DNA of 64,000 nucleotides. Source: Sandaracinaceae bacterium (GTDB taxonomy: Bacteria > Myxococcota_A > Polyangia > Polyangiales > Houyiibacteriaceae). Positions 36,498-45,478 of the stretch are shown here, piece by piece. The first letter of the stretch is position 1, and every line of letters begins with the position of its first letter. The position numbers and the translations under genes are program-made. The DNA is taken from the NCBI GenBank assembly GCA_020633075.1, contig JACKEI010000001.1, forward strand, positions 744,001-808,000. Reading direction: 5' to 3'. Under the pieces are notes generated by a model. It was not told the DNA's origin and searched no databases. It worked only from the letters and a program-made list of their open reading frames with translations.

Positions 36498-38920
36498 TGT
36501 CCAAGGGGACGGCGCACTCGACGTCGTCCTCGGTCCTCGCGACCGTTCCCGCGCGACATCAGCGTAGACGCGGGCACATGTCACGAGGAGCGCGGGCGGT
36601 ACGTCTCATCACCCTCACGGGGGCCCTCGCGGCATTGCTCGGGCCCATGGCCGCGCGCGCGCAAGGCATCGAACGGGTCACTCGCGAGCTGAACGACATC
36701 GACAGCCGCGCAACCTCGCTCCTGTCGCAACCTCTGCGCCGCAGCGCGCTGCGTAGCCCCACCTACGTGGAGGAGCGTCTCACCAACGGTGAACTCTACT
36801 TCCGCATGGAGGACTACCTCCAGGCCAGCATCATCTTCTCGGACATCGTCGACAACTACCCGCAGCATCGCGCGTACCCAGACGCGTTGTTCCAGCTGGG
36901 CGAGTCGCTGTTCCACCTCGGGGATTACTTCGGGGCGCGCACTCGCTTCCGCGAGGTGCTCACCCGCGCCAACGAGTCGGGCTTCGGGTCCTACACGCAG
37001 CAGAGCCTGGGTCGCCTCATCGAGATCGCGATCCACGTCCGCGACTTCGAGGGTGTGGACGCCTACTTCCAGCGCCTGAACCAGATGCCCAGCAGCGAGC
37101 TGGCCGCGCACTCGCTGTATTTCCGGGCCAAGTACCTCTACAGCATGGCGGTCCCGTCGTCGGAGGTGTTGGTCGACGGTAGCGGGGTGCGTGTGGACAC
37201 AGGGCGCCTCGAGGAGGCGCGTTTGGCGTTCTCGCAGGCCCCGGCGGACAGCCCATATCGGCTCCAGAGCCAGTACTTCGTTGGTGTCATCCACGCAGTC
37301 CGTGCGGAGTACCCGCGGGCCATCGAGGCCTTTCGTCAGGTCCTGAGCTCGCAGGCGACCACGCGGGAGCAGCGCTCCGTCGTAGACCTGACGCATCTGG
37401 CCCTTGGCCGTCTCTATTACGAGACGGATCAGCTCCAGCAGTCCATCGAGGCCTACCAGTCGGTCCCGCGCACCTCGGAGCACTTCGACCACGCGCTCTA
37501 CGAGATCGCGTGGGCCTTCATCAGGATGGGTGACTCCATCCGGGCCGAGCGGGCGCTCGAGGTGCTGGCCGTGGCCTCGCCCAACAGCCACCTGATCCCG
37601 GACGCGCAGGTGCTGCGCGGCAACTTGTTGCTGCGCCACGGGCGCTTCGACGACGCCAACGCCGTGTTTCTCGAGGTGCGCAGCACCTTCGCCCCCGTGC
37701 TTCGCGAGCTGGAGGCCATCCGCACCAGCCACTCCGACCTCCCCGGGTACTTCCGCCAGATCGTGCGGGAGAACCTGGACGACTTCGACGCGACCGACTT
37801 CTTGCCGCGCGCGGCGCAGCAGTGGGTGGAGCTCGGTGAGGAGTACGAGCGCGCCATCGGTGTCGTCAGCGACCTGAACACCGCTCGTCGCCTCATCCGA
37901 GAGACCGAGGACCTGATCGTGCGCCTCAACGGAGCGCTCGCCGCCCCCAATGGCGCGGCGATCTTCTCGGATCTGCGCGACCACCTGCAGGCCATCACGG
38001 CCCTGCAGACGCGTCTCTCGATGGCCCGCCACGACCTGATCGAGGCGGAGTCCCGCGGGCGCTCCGCCAGCCCGGAGGTTCAAGAGGTGCGCGCGCAGCG
38101 TCGACGCATCGAGGAAGACCTCGGGCGCATGCCGGTCTCCGCAGACGACTTCATCGCCGCCGACGACGTCTACCACAACCGCTACCGTCGGCTCCGCCGC
38201 GAGCTGCGAGAGCTCGAAGTACAGGTCATGGGGTTGGACGCGCAGATCGTGGCCACCGAGCGCTTCATGGCGGACACCGCCGAGTCGCGGACCTCGGAGC
38301 CCGAGGGCGTGGCCACGGAGCTCGCGCAGCAGCGTGCCGCCGTGGAGGACTACCGTGCGCGCATCAGCCAGCTGCGGCGCGACATCGAGGTGGCCGAACT
38401 TCAGGTCGGCGTAGGTGACGCTCGCTACGAGCGAGACGAGTCCCTGCGCGCCGAGTACGCGGCCCTCGTGGCCCGCGAGCGGCAGCTCACGGGCGGCGGT
38501 CGCAGCGACGTGGACGCAGCGCTACAGCGCATCAGCGACCTCGAGCGCCGCTTGGTGGAGCGCAAGCGCGCGATCGCCGACATCTCTCGTGAGCGCATCG
38601 CGGAGATCCGCACCGTGGTGGACGAAGAGGCGGCGCACGTGATCACCTACCGGGAGAGCCTCGCTGCTCTCGAGGGGGAGACCGAGGAGGTCATCGGGGT
38701 GATTGCGCACCGGAACTTCATGGACGTGCGGGACCGTTTCTACGACATGGTGCTGCGGGCCGACGTCGGCCGCGTGGACGTCGCTTGGGCGGAGCGTGAA
38801 GAGCACCGCCTGCGGGTGGACATGCTGACGCGAGAGCGGCAACGGGAGATGCAAGTGCTCGACGACGAGTTCGCGGACATCATGGACACTGCTGGCGACG
38901 ACGAAGAGGAGGCGCAATGA
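36494..38920 (+). CDS. TPR and coiled-coil periplasmic protein (GltC-like role possible)
   Basis: 808 residues. An N-terminal signal segment follows a basic stretch (LITLTGALAALLGPMAARAQ). Residues about 85-450 hold tetratricopeptide-like repeats: LTNGELYFRMEDYLQASIIFSDIV, DALFQLGESLFHLGDYFGARTRF, HLALGRLYYETDQLQQSIEAY. Residues about 480-800 are charged coiled coil (LRRELRELEVQVMGLDAQI, LERRLVERKRAIADI). Large exported TPR proteins of this sort are the periplasmic scaffold of the Glt and Nfs systems; GltC is a candidate counterpart but identity is not proven. Starts in an ATGA overlap; an inner ATG at 36578 gives a shorter signal peptide. Overlaps the next gene by ATGA too. Confidence 0.8.
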   Translation: MMSKGTAHSTSSSVLATVPARHQRRRGHMSRGARAVRLITLTGALAALLGPMAARAQGIERVTRELNDIDSRATSLLSQPLRRSALRSPTYVEERLTNGELYFRMEDYLQASIIFSDIVDNYPQHRAYPDALFQLGESLFHLGDYFGARTRFREVLTRANESGFGSYTQQSLGRLIEIAIHVRDFEGVDAYFQRLNQMPSSELAAHSLYFRAKYLYSMAVPSSEVLVDGSGVRVDTGRLEEARLAFSQAPADSPYRLQSQYFVGVIHAVRAEYPRAIEAFRQVLSSQATTREQRSVVDLTHLALGRLYYETDQLQQSIEAYQSVPRTSEHFDHALYEIAWAFIRMGDSIRAERALEVLAVASPNSHLIPDAQVLRGNLLLRHGRFDDANAVFLEVRSTFAPVLRELEAIRTSHSDLPGYFRQIVRENLDDFDATDFLPRAAQQWVELGEEYERAIGVVSDLNTARRLIRETEDLIVRLNGALAAPNGAAIFSDLRDHLQAITALQTRLSMARHDLIEAESRGRSASPEVQEVRAQRRRIEEDLGRMPVSADDFIAADDVYHNRYRRLRRELRELEVQVMGLDAQIVATERFMADTAESRTSEPEGVATELAQQRAAVEDYRARISQLRRDIEVAELQVGVGDARYERDESLRAEYAALVARERQLTGGGRSDVDAALQRISDLERRLVERKRAIADISRERIAEIRTVVDEEAAHVITYRESLAALEGETEEVIGVIAHRNFMDVRDRFYDMVLRADVGRVDVAWAEREEHRLRVDMLTRERQREMQVLDDEFADIMDTAGDDEEEAQ

Positions 38921-41900
38921 CTTCGCGCTCCAGAGCGCTCACGTGCGCCACGGTGTTGCTCGCCTTGCTGTCGGGGCCCCGCGCAGGCGCCCAGGGCCCC
39001 ACCGCCACTCCGGCTGGCACCACTCCGGCTGGCACCACTCCGGCTGGCACCACACCCGCCGGCACCACGCCCGCTGACACCACCCCCGCCAATCGCGACG
39101 CGCCACGCGTGCCCGACGCGGGCGGTGACTCCAACCCCTGGGGTGCCGCCAGCGATGTCGAGCTTCCGAGCTTCCTCGACACCACGGACACCCGGGTGCA
39201 GGACACGCGCCCGCCGCCGACGCCGGAGCAGATCGAGGCGCTGCGGCTCCTGGAGGCCGAGGTCGGCCGCTTCACGAACTCGGGCTCCACGTACCGTGAC
39301 ACCGTCGTGTCCCTCGTGCGCCGTGAGTACCTGCGCCAGCGGCGGTCACGCGACCAGTGGTTCGCCCGCCAGATCCGCGAAGAAGAGCGGCTCACCAACG
39401 AAGCCCGTGAGCGCGCCATCGCGCTCTTCGAGCGCTTCATCCGCCGCTACCCGAACGACCCGAACTACACCCCCGACGCGATGTTCCGCTTGGGTGAGCT
39501 GTACTTCGAGCGCAGCGCCGTCCAGTTCCAAGAGCAGTACGACGCAGCGACGCTGGCCCGAGCCAACGGCGACGAGACCGCGATGGACGCGCTGCCGACC
39601 GCGCCGGACCTCAACCCCACGGTGGAGATCTACCAGCGCATCGTGCGGCAGTTCCCCGACTACCGGCGCATCGACGGTGTCTTCTACCTCATCGGGTACT
39701 GTCTGAACGAGATGGGCCGAGCCGAGGAGGCGCGGGACGCGTGGCTGGCGCTGGTGTGCGCCAATCGCTACCACTACAACCCCGACCAGGCGGCCTACCG
39801 GTCTGGCGCGGGTGATGCCGCGGAGGGCGCCGACGCCGCCACCGACGCGGCCGCTGCGCACCCCTCGCTGCAGCTCGGGGCCGCGGTGGTGGACGTGCGC
39901 ACCCAGGTCTTCGTGAACCCCTACGCGGAGTGTACGCCGGTCATCCCGGACGCCCGCTTCGTGAGCGAGACCTGGTTCCGCATCGGCGAGTACCACTTCG
40001 ACGACTACATGGACGACTTCGCGGTCGACAAGTCGATCGCGGCGTACAACGTCATCCTGCGAGACCCCACGGACCGCAATTACGGTCTGGCGCTCTACAA
40101 GGTGGCCTGGGCTTACTACCGCGCCAACCGCTTCGAGCAGGCCGTGCGTCACTTCGGCATGCTGGTGCAGTGGTCCGATGACCAGATGGCAGCCACCGGC
40201 CGGGCCGGCTCGGACCTCCGCCCAGAGGCCATGCAGTACATGGGCATCACGTTCGCTTACGGCGACTGGAACGACAACATGGTTCCGGACCTCGAGGAGG
40301 GCGGCGCCAGCGGCTTCCAGCGTCTGCAGAACCCACAGCTCCTGCCACAGGACCGCGAGTGGACGCCCGACGTGTACTTCGCCACCGGCGAGGTCTTCTA
40401 CGAGGAGGCCAAGTACGCGGACGCCATTCAAATCTGGCAGTACGCCATCAACCACTGGCCACACCATCGCTTGGTGCCGCACTACATTGATCGGATCGCG
40501 ACGGCGAACCGCGACATGGCGCGTCGCGACCTGGAGCTCTCGGCCCTGGTGGCCTTGCGTGACTACGGCCCCGGTAGCGAGTGGTACAGCCAGAACATGG
40601 ACCACCCGACCGAGCTTCGGGAGGCCGAGCGCTTGGCCGAGATGTCGCTCATTCGCGCGGCCGTGGAGACCCACCAGACCGCGCAACGCACGCGCCAGCA
40701 GTGCGTCGTGGACCGCGACATCGAGCTCTGCAACGAGGCGACCACGCAGTACCGCGCGGCGGCGGAAGCGTACGCGAGCTACCTCGAGCGCTACCCGAAC
40801 ACCCAGGAGGCGTACGAGCTGCACTTCAACCTCGCGGACGCGTTGTTCTGGTCCGGAGAGTACGAGCAGGCCGCGACGACGTATGCCGAGGTGCGCGACT
40901 CCAACCTGGACGACCGTCACCTGCACGAGGCCGCCCGCATGGTGGTCGAGTCCATCAAGCGCCTCATCGACGAGGAGGTCCGCGCGGGCCGTCTGTCCGT
41001 GCGCTCGGACCCGCCCGACGCCGTCGGCGAGCCCCCCGTGGTGCGCCCGGTCCAGATGCCCATGCTGCTGCAGCGCATGGCCCAGGCGCGCGAGTTGTTC
41101 TTGGCGCGCGTGGACGACCGCCACGACGCGGAGCGCTTGCGCCCGGCCTACGACTACAACAACGCCGTGTTGCTGTACCAGTACGGCTACTGGCGCCAGG
41201 CCGCCGAGCGCTTCCAGCGCATCTACGACGAGCGCTGCACCGGGGCGCAGGGCGCGCCCGAAGGGCGCATCGCGTACCAGAGCCTGCGCAACATGGCGCT
41301 GCAGCTGAACAACACGGATGAGGTCGAGCGCCTGGCGCGCGACTTCCAGTCGCGGCGCTGCACCTTTGGTGCGGACGAGGCTGTGGACTGTGAGGACCCG
41401 GCCAACCGCGAAGAGCCGGCCTGCACCGCAGACAACGACCTGACGGCCATCGAGTACCGCCGCGCCATCGCGAAGTTCCGCGAGGCCGAGGCCGCGCCTG
41501 CCGGTCCCCAGCAGATTGCGCTTTACGAAGAAGCAGCTGGCATGCTGGTGGACGCGGTCGACCGTAACCCCGGCAACCCCGAGGCCCCCAAGGCGCTCAT
41601 CTTCGCGGCCACCGCACTCTCACGAGCTGGGCGTCCCAGCAGCGCGCAGGACCTGTACCGGCGCGTCATTCGTGACGTCGGTGACCGTCGCGGGGCCGAC
41701 GAAGGCGAGCAGGCCGAGCTCGACAAGATCATGGCGGAGGCGTTCTTCCGCCTGGCCGCCGCTGCGAACATCGGCTTCGAGTTCGAGACCGCTCTCGAGA
41801 ACTACCGCATCCTGGCGGACTCCCCTCGCTTCGCGGCCACCACCAACGAAGAGGTCCGCACCTGGCGTGAGGACGCGCTGGTCAACTCCGCGATTCTACT

Positions 41901-42882
41901 ACAGAACCTCGGTCGCTACCGCGAAGCGACCGCGTACTACACGCGCGTCGCCCAGTCCACGTCGGACGAGGCGGTGCGCCGAAACGCCCGCTACGCCATC
42001 GCGGAGATGGCTTACAACCAGCGGTCCTACAGCGACGCCGTGCGCGAGTACCGCTCGTTCATCTCGACGTACCAGCGTGACGCAGCCGCAGGTGAGCTCG
42101 TCGTGCAGTCGTACTGGCGCATCGCCCAGATCCGCCTCGCCCTGAACCAGAACAACGAGTACCAGGCCGCCCTGGCGGATGTGGTGCGCGCGTTCTCGGC
42201 ATCGGGCCAGGAGCCCGGCTCCATGGCGGCGGAGTACGCGGCCAACGCGCGCTTCATCATCGTGGACGGCGGCATGGCGCAGATGGAGCGCTACGCCATG
42301 ACCTTCGGTCGCCCGGCCACGGGGGCGGAGTTCCAGGCGCGTATGCGCAGCGAGATCGAGCGCGGCGTCAACCTGCTCACCGGGCTGCGTGACGGCTACA
42401 CCACGGTGCCTCCGTACCGCAGGCCCACGTGGACCATCGCCGCGCTGGTGCGCACCGGGCGCCTCTACGAGCTGCTCACACGCGGCATCCTCGAGGCCGA
42501 AGTGGTGGCGCCAGCCGACGTGCAGCGCCTCTGGCGCCAGCTGGACCGCTATGACCGCGAGTCCGTGCAGCTTGAGTTCGAAGGCACGGTGCGCGGGGTC
42601 CTCGCCACCGAGGTGCTTCCCTTCGAGTGCAAGGCCATCGCGAACTACGCCCTCGCCGCTCGCGCCGGCCTCGCCGGTAACATCGACAACGAGTTCACGC
42701 GCATCGCCGCCGACCGCCTGCAAGCGTACGGCGAGGAGCGCATTGGCGAGTGCATCGCGTCCGAGCAAGCCAACATCCAAGGGTTGGAAGCAGCCCGGCC
42801 CGGTGAGTTCGCGCGGTCTCCCGCGGGGCAGGTGCAGTCCATTCCGGCAGGGGTGTCGCCGCCAGCGCTGGTGTCGGAGTGA
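38917..42882 (+). CDS. Large TPR protein, GltD/AgmU-like
   Basis: 1321 residues, the largest gene here. A signal peptide (LTCATVLLALLSGPRAGAQ) and a Pro/Thr/Ala repeat tract are followed by many tetratricopeptide units along the full length: AIALFERFIRRYPNDPNYTP, MFRLGELYFERSAVQFQEQY, LYKVAWAYYRANRFEQAVRHF, YASYLERYPNTQEAYELHFNL, AATTYAEVRD, and others to the C-terminus. GltD (AgmU) of Myxococcus xanthus is a periplasmic TPR protein of about 1200 residues in the gliding complex, and the neighbouring genes match its neighbours. The role may be gliding, spore-coat assembly or another envelope task. Overlaps both neighbours. Confidence 0.85.
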   Translation: MTSRSRALTCATVLLALLSGPRAGAQGPTATPAGTTPAGTTPAGTTPAGTTPADTTPANRDAPRVPDAGGDSNPWGAASDVELPSFLDTTDTRVQDTRPPPTPEQIEALRLLEAEVGRFTNSGSTYRDTVVSLVRREYLRQRRSRDQWFARQIREEERLTNEARERAIALFERFIRRYPNDPNYTPDAMFRLGELYFERSAVQFQEQYDAATLARANGDETAMDALPTAPDLNPTVEIYQRIVRQFPDYRRIDGVFYLIGYCLNEMGRAEEARDAWLALVCANRYHYNPDQAAYRSGAGDAAEGADAATDAAAAHPSLQLGAAVVDVRTQVFVNPYAECTPVIPDARFVSETWFRIGEYHFDDYMDDFAVDKSIAAYNVILRDPTDRNYGLALYKVAWAYYRANRFEQAVRHFGMLVQWSDDQMAATGRAGSDLRPEAMQYMGITFAYGDWNDNMVPDLEEGGASGFQRLQNPQLLPQDREWTPDVYFATGEVFYEEAKYADAIQIWQYAINHWPHHRLVPHYIDRIATANRDMARRDLELSALVALRDYGPGSEWYSQNMDHPTELREAERLAEMSLIRAAVETHQTAQRTRQQCVVDRDIELCNEATTQYRAAAEAYASYLERYPNTQEAYELHFNLADALFWSGEYEQAATTYAEVRDSNLDDRHLHEAARMVVESIKRLIDEEVRAGRLSVRSDPPDAVGEPPVVRPVQMPMLLQRMAQARELFLARVDDRHDAERLRPAYDYNNAVLLYQYGYWRQAAERFQRIYDERCTGAQGAPEGRIAYQSLRNMALQLNNTDEVERLARDFQSRRCTFGADEAVDCEDPANREEPACTADNDLTAIEYRRAIAKFREAEAAPAGPQQIALYEEAAGMLVDAVDRNPGNPEAPKALIFAATALSRAGRPSSAQDLYRRVIRDVGDRRGADEGEQAELDKIMAEAFFRLAAAANIGFEFETALENYRILADSPRFAATTNEEVRTWREDALVNSAILLQNLGRYREATAYYTRVAQSTSDEAVRRNARYAIAEMAYNQRSYSDAVREYRSFISTYQRDAAAGELVVQSYWRIAQIRLALNQNNEYQAALADVVRAFSASGQEPGSMAAEYAANARFIIVDGGMAQMERYAMTFGRPATGAEFQARMRSEIERGVNLLTGLRDGYTTVPPYRRPTWTIAALVRTGRLYELLTRGILEAEVVAPADVQRLWRQLDRYDRESVQLEFEGTVRGVLATEVLPFECKAIANYALAARAGLAGNIDNEFTRIAADRLQAYGEERIGECIASEQANIQGLEAARPGEFARSPAGQVQSIPAGVSPPALVSE
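39002..39089 (+). repeat. 15-bp tandem repeat encoding PAGTT units
   Basis: About five copies of a 15-bp unit (consensus CCGGCTGGCACCACT) encode PAGTT, degrading to PADTT and PAN at the 3' side. The first copies are nearly identical at DNA level, so the tract can expand or contract in frame by replication slippage. It forms the flexible linker after the signal peptide. Confidence 0.85.
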
Positions 42883-44447
42883 TGAACATGACTCACAACC
42901 ACACTTTGACCTCTTCGCTACGCACCTCCGCCTCCACGGGCGCGCGCCGGTGGCTCCGCCGCGGTGTCCTGGTGGCCATGCTCGTCGCTCCGGCCTGTGG
43001 CTCCATCGGCTGCAACAAGGGTGAGACCGAGGAGACGGCCGGGACCGGGCAGGGCGGCACCTCTGGTGGAGAAGCCGGCGGCGGGACGGCGGCCGAGCTC
43101 GAGGGGGCGCCCGGTAGCGTGGCGCCGCGGGAGCCGCTAGTCGATCCCGACGACCCCATGTCGGACCCCAACCCGCAGACGGCGCCCGCGCCCACGGCTG
43201 GGACGGGCTCGGGGGCGGGCGGAACCACGGGCACCTCGGGCACCGGGACGACGGCGCCCGCGGCCAATCGGTGGGGCGCTCGCGACAGCGAGGCCTGCCG
43301 CCAGCCAGCACGGCCACCGATGAGCGCCGCAGCGCGCGCGCACATTCAGCGCGGTGTCGCCGCGGCCAACAACAACGACAGCGACGGCGCCCGCACCGCC
43401 TTCATGGCTGCGCTCTCGCAGGACCCCCGCTCGTACCACGCCGCATTCAACCTGGGCGTCATCGCCGACCGCGCAGGGAACGAGACCCAGGCCCTCGAGT
43501 ACTATCGTCAGTCGCTGCGCATCCAGGAGGACTACGAGCCCGCCGTCCGCGGCCAGGTGGCGATCTTCATGCGCCGCGCCGATCGCGCTGGCGCGCTCTC
43601 CTTCGTGGAGCCGCTGGCGCGTCGTTTCGCCTCCAACTTGGAGCTGCAGGCCATCCACGCCGAGGTCCTGGTCGCAAACCAGCGCTACGAGCAGGCGTGG
43701 GACGCCGCGCGGCGCGCGCTGCGCTGCGACGAGCGCTACGTGCCCGCGCTGCGCGCGCTGGTGAAAGCCAGCCTTGCCCAAGATCGCAAGGAGCTCGCTC
43801 AGTCCATTCTGGCGAACGCGCTGAGCGCTGCACCGAACGACGCGGAGCTGCACTACCTCAACGCGCAGCTCCTCGGTCGCGAGACCGGGCGTGCACGCGA
43901 GGTGGTCGCGGAGCTGGAGCGGGCCGTCGAGCTACGCCCGAGCTACTCGGAAGCGCGCATGGAGCTGGGCACGCTGCTGCTGCGTAGCGGCAACTACCAG
44001 GGCGCCCTCACACAGTTCGAGGCGGTCTCGCGGTTGAACCCCACGCTGCCGGCCGTGCAGCTCAACCTCGGCGACGCCTACCGCTCCCTGCGCCGCTGGC
44101 AGGAGGCCAAGGCCGCGTACGATCGCGTCCTTGCGTCTTCTCCCAACATGCCAGAGGTGTACTTCAACATCGGCTTGATGTACCGCGCCGCCCAGGCGGA
44201 GTTCCCCGGCCTGGACCAGATCCAGGCCCTGCAGCGCTCACGCGAGAACTTCGCTCGCTACCGCAACCTCATGGGCCCGCGACTGACGCGTGACGACCCG
44301 TCAGAGCAGTATCTGAGCGAGCTGGATCGCCTGATCAGCCGCGCCCAGCGTGCCGCCGAGGAGGCTGCCCGTGAAGCTGAGCGCGCCGCAAACCCGCCGC
44401 CTGCAGAGGCGGAGGAGGCCCCGGCCGAAGAGGAGGAGTGGCTATGA
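42882..44447 (+). CDS. TPR lipoprotein, GltE/AglT-like
   Basis: 521 residues. Signal peptide with candidate lipoprotein cysteines (LVAMLVAPACGSIGC), then a 90-residue Gly/Thr/Pro linker and about nine TPR units: GVAAANNNDSDGARTAFMAAL, FNLGVIADRAGNETQALEYYRQSL, LLLRSGNYQGALTQFEAVSRLNP, LNLGDAYRSLRRWQEAKAAYDRVL. The C-terminus is Ala/Glu-rich helix. AglT (GltE) is the TPR protein that follows AgmU in M. xanthus, which is the basis for the comparison. The ATG at 42882 overlaps the preceding stop (TGATG); a GTG three bases earlier is also in frame. Confidence 0.85.
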   Translation: MNMTHNHTLTSSLRTSASTGARRWLRRGVLVAMLVAPACGSIGCNKGETEETAGTGQGGTSGGEAGGGTAAELEGAPGSVAPREPLVDPDDPMSDPNPQTAPAPTAGTGSGAGGTTGTSGTGTTAPAANRWGARDSEACRQPARPPMSAAARAHIQRGVAAANNNDSDGARTAFMAALSQDPRSYHAAFNLGVIADRAGNETQALEYYRQSLRIQEDYEPAVRGQVAIFMRRADRAGALSFVEPLARRFASNLELQAIHAEVLVANQRYEQAWDAARRALRCDERYVPALRALVKASLAQDRKELAQSILANALSAAPNDAELHYLNAQLLGRETGRAREVVAELERAVELRPSYSEARMELGTLLLRSGNYQGALTQFEAVSRLNPTLPAVQLNLGDAYRSLRRWQEAKAAYDRVLASSPNMPEVYFNIGLMYRAAQAEFPGLDQIQALQRSRENFARYRNLMGPRLTRDDPSEQYLSELDRLISRAQRAAEEAAREAERAANPPPAEAEEAPAEEEEWL

Positions 44448-44713
44448 CCCCGTTCAAGACTCTCACGCGTCTCGCGTTTGGTGCCCTCGCCCTCTGGGTG
44501 GTGGACGCCTCGCTCCCCTCCGACGCGGCAGCGCAGCCCCCTCGGCGGCAGCCAGCCGTGATCGAGCTCGAAGAGATCGAGATCGAAGGGCGCGTCCAGA
44601 AGCCCAACGCCTTCTACATCTTGAACCGGAGCAATTTGGGGTACGAGGTCTTGGACCTCCGCACCAGCTTCGTGCGCGAGATCGTCGAGAGCGTCCGGCG
44701 CGACCCGTTCTGA
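44444..44713 (+). CDS. Small exported protein, GltF-like by position
   Basis: 89 residues from the ATG at 44444 (ATGA overlap, SD AGGAGG seven bases upstream). Signal peptide TLTRLAFGALALWVVDASL; mature part IELEEIEIEGRVQKPNAFYIL ending in SVRRDPF. The motif VQKPNAFYILNRS is striking and should be diagnostic in a search. In M. xanthus a small gene, gltF, lies between gltE and gltG; identity is inferred from place and size only. Confidence 0.75.
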   Translation: MTPFKTLTRLAFGALALWVVDASLPSDAAAQPPRRQPAVIELEEIEIEGRVQKPNAFYILNRSNLGYEVLDLRTSFVREIVESVRRDPF

Positions 44714-45334
44714 GTGCTTGCAGCTGTCCACACCGCACAGGTGGTGTTGGCGCTGCTCTGCCTCCGCTTGGTGCTGCGCAAGCTGCAGCAGGTGAGGCCC
44801 GGCGGCGAAGCCAGCGCGGCCGCGGCCCGTCGTCTGGTGGCGGCGATCGAGCGCGGCGACGCTGAAGGGCTCTCGGCGGCGGTCGCAGCGGAGAAAGCCA
44901 CTGGCTACCAGCTGGACCTGCTGGAGGCGGCCATCGAGGCGCTGAGCGGGGGAGGGGACGTGGGGGCCTTTGTCCACACGGCAACCCTCGACGCGCGCCA
45001 CCAGGCCATTTCCGGGGTGCGCGTCATTCGCGGGATGGCCACCCTCGCCGGCACCGCCGGGTTGCTGGGCGCCATGGTGCATCACTTCGCGCTCATCCAC
45101 GGCGACCACGGGCCTGGCCCGTTCGCGTGGGCTGCGGCCGAGGAGAGCGCCAACCGCGGCGCCCTGCTGAGCATGGGTCTGGGACTGGGCACCGCGCTGG
45201 GGCTCTTCGCGGCCTCGCGCACCATTCGGAGGCGTGTGATCGCCAGGCTCACCGAGATCACGGACTTCGGAGAGCGCATCGAGGCCGCCGTCGCCCGCTC
45301 GGAGCAGTGGACCGCCCCGACCGAAGAGTGTTAG
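44714..45334 (+). CDS. Three-helix membrane protein with TolQ/ExbB/MotA-like topology
   Basis: 206 residues, GTG start one base after the previous TGA. Helix 1 (VHTAQVVLALLCLRLVL) is followed by about 75 cytoplasmic-type residues rich in Ala, Arg and Glu, then helix 2 (GMATLAGTAGLLGAMVHHFAL), a short loop, helix 3 (GALLSMGLGLGTALGLFAA) and a basic tail. This is the layout of TolQ/ExbB proton-channel subunits, and the RGMATLAGTAGLLGAM segment resembles their LATIANIAPLLGLLGT region. Sequence identity looks low and it could be unrelated. No ExbD/TolR gene is near. Placed before a protein with a TonB-like C-terminus. Confidence 0.6.
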   Translation: MLAAVHTAQVVLALLCLRLVLRKLQQVRPGGEASAAAARRLVAAIERGDAEGLSAAVAAEKATGYQLDLLEAAIEALSGGGDVGAFVHTATLDARHQAISGVRVIRGMATLAGTAGLLGAMVHHFALIHGDHGPGPFAWAAAEESANRGALLSMGLGLGTALGLFAASRTIRRRVIARLTEITDFGERIEAAVARSEQWTAPTEEC

Positions 45335-45478
45335 TGTCGCGAAGACCATTGACGAGATCGAGGATGCCTGGGAACTTCCGCGTCCCGCTGGCCTCCAACG
45401 TTCAGACCTGCGGAACTTTCGCGCCGCAGGGTTCCCTGAGCCGCAGCCCGCGCTGCTTCTAGAAGAGACGACATCGCC

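Noticed and set aside
39002..39089. Tandem repeats considered as a CRISPR array
   Set aside because: Units are 15 bp, contiguous and coding; there are no spacers and no cas genes.
45351..45380. TTGACG followed after 17 bases by GAACTT as a promoter for the GltG-like gene
   Set aside because: The -10 matches only 2/6, so it was left out of the feature list.
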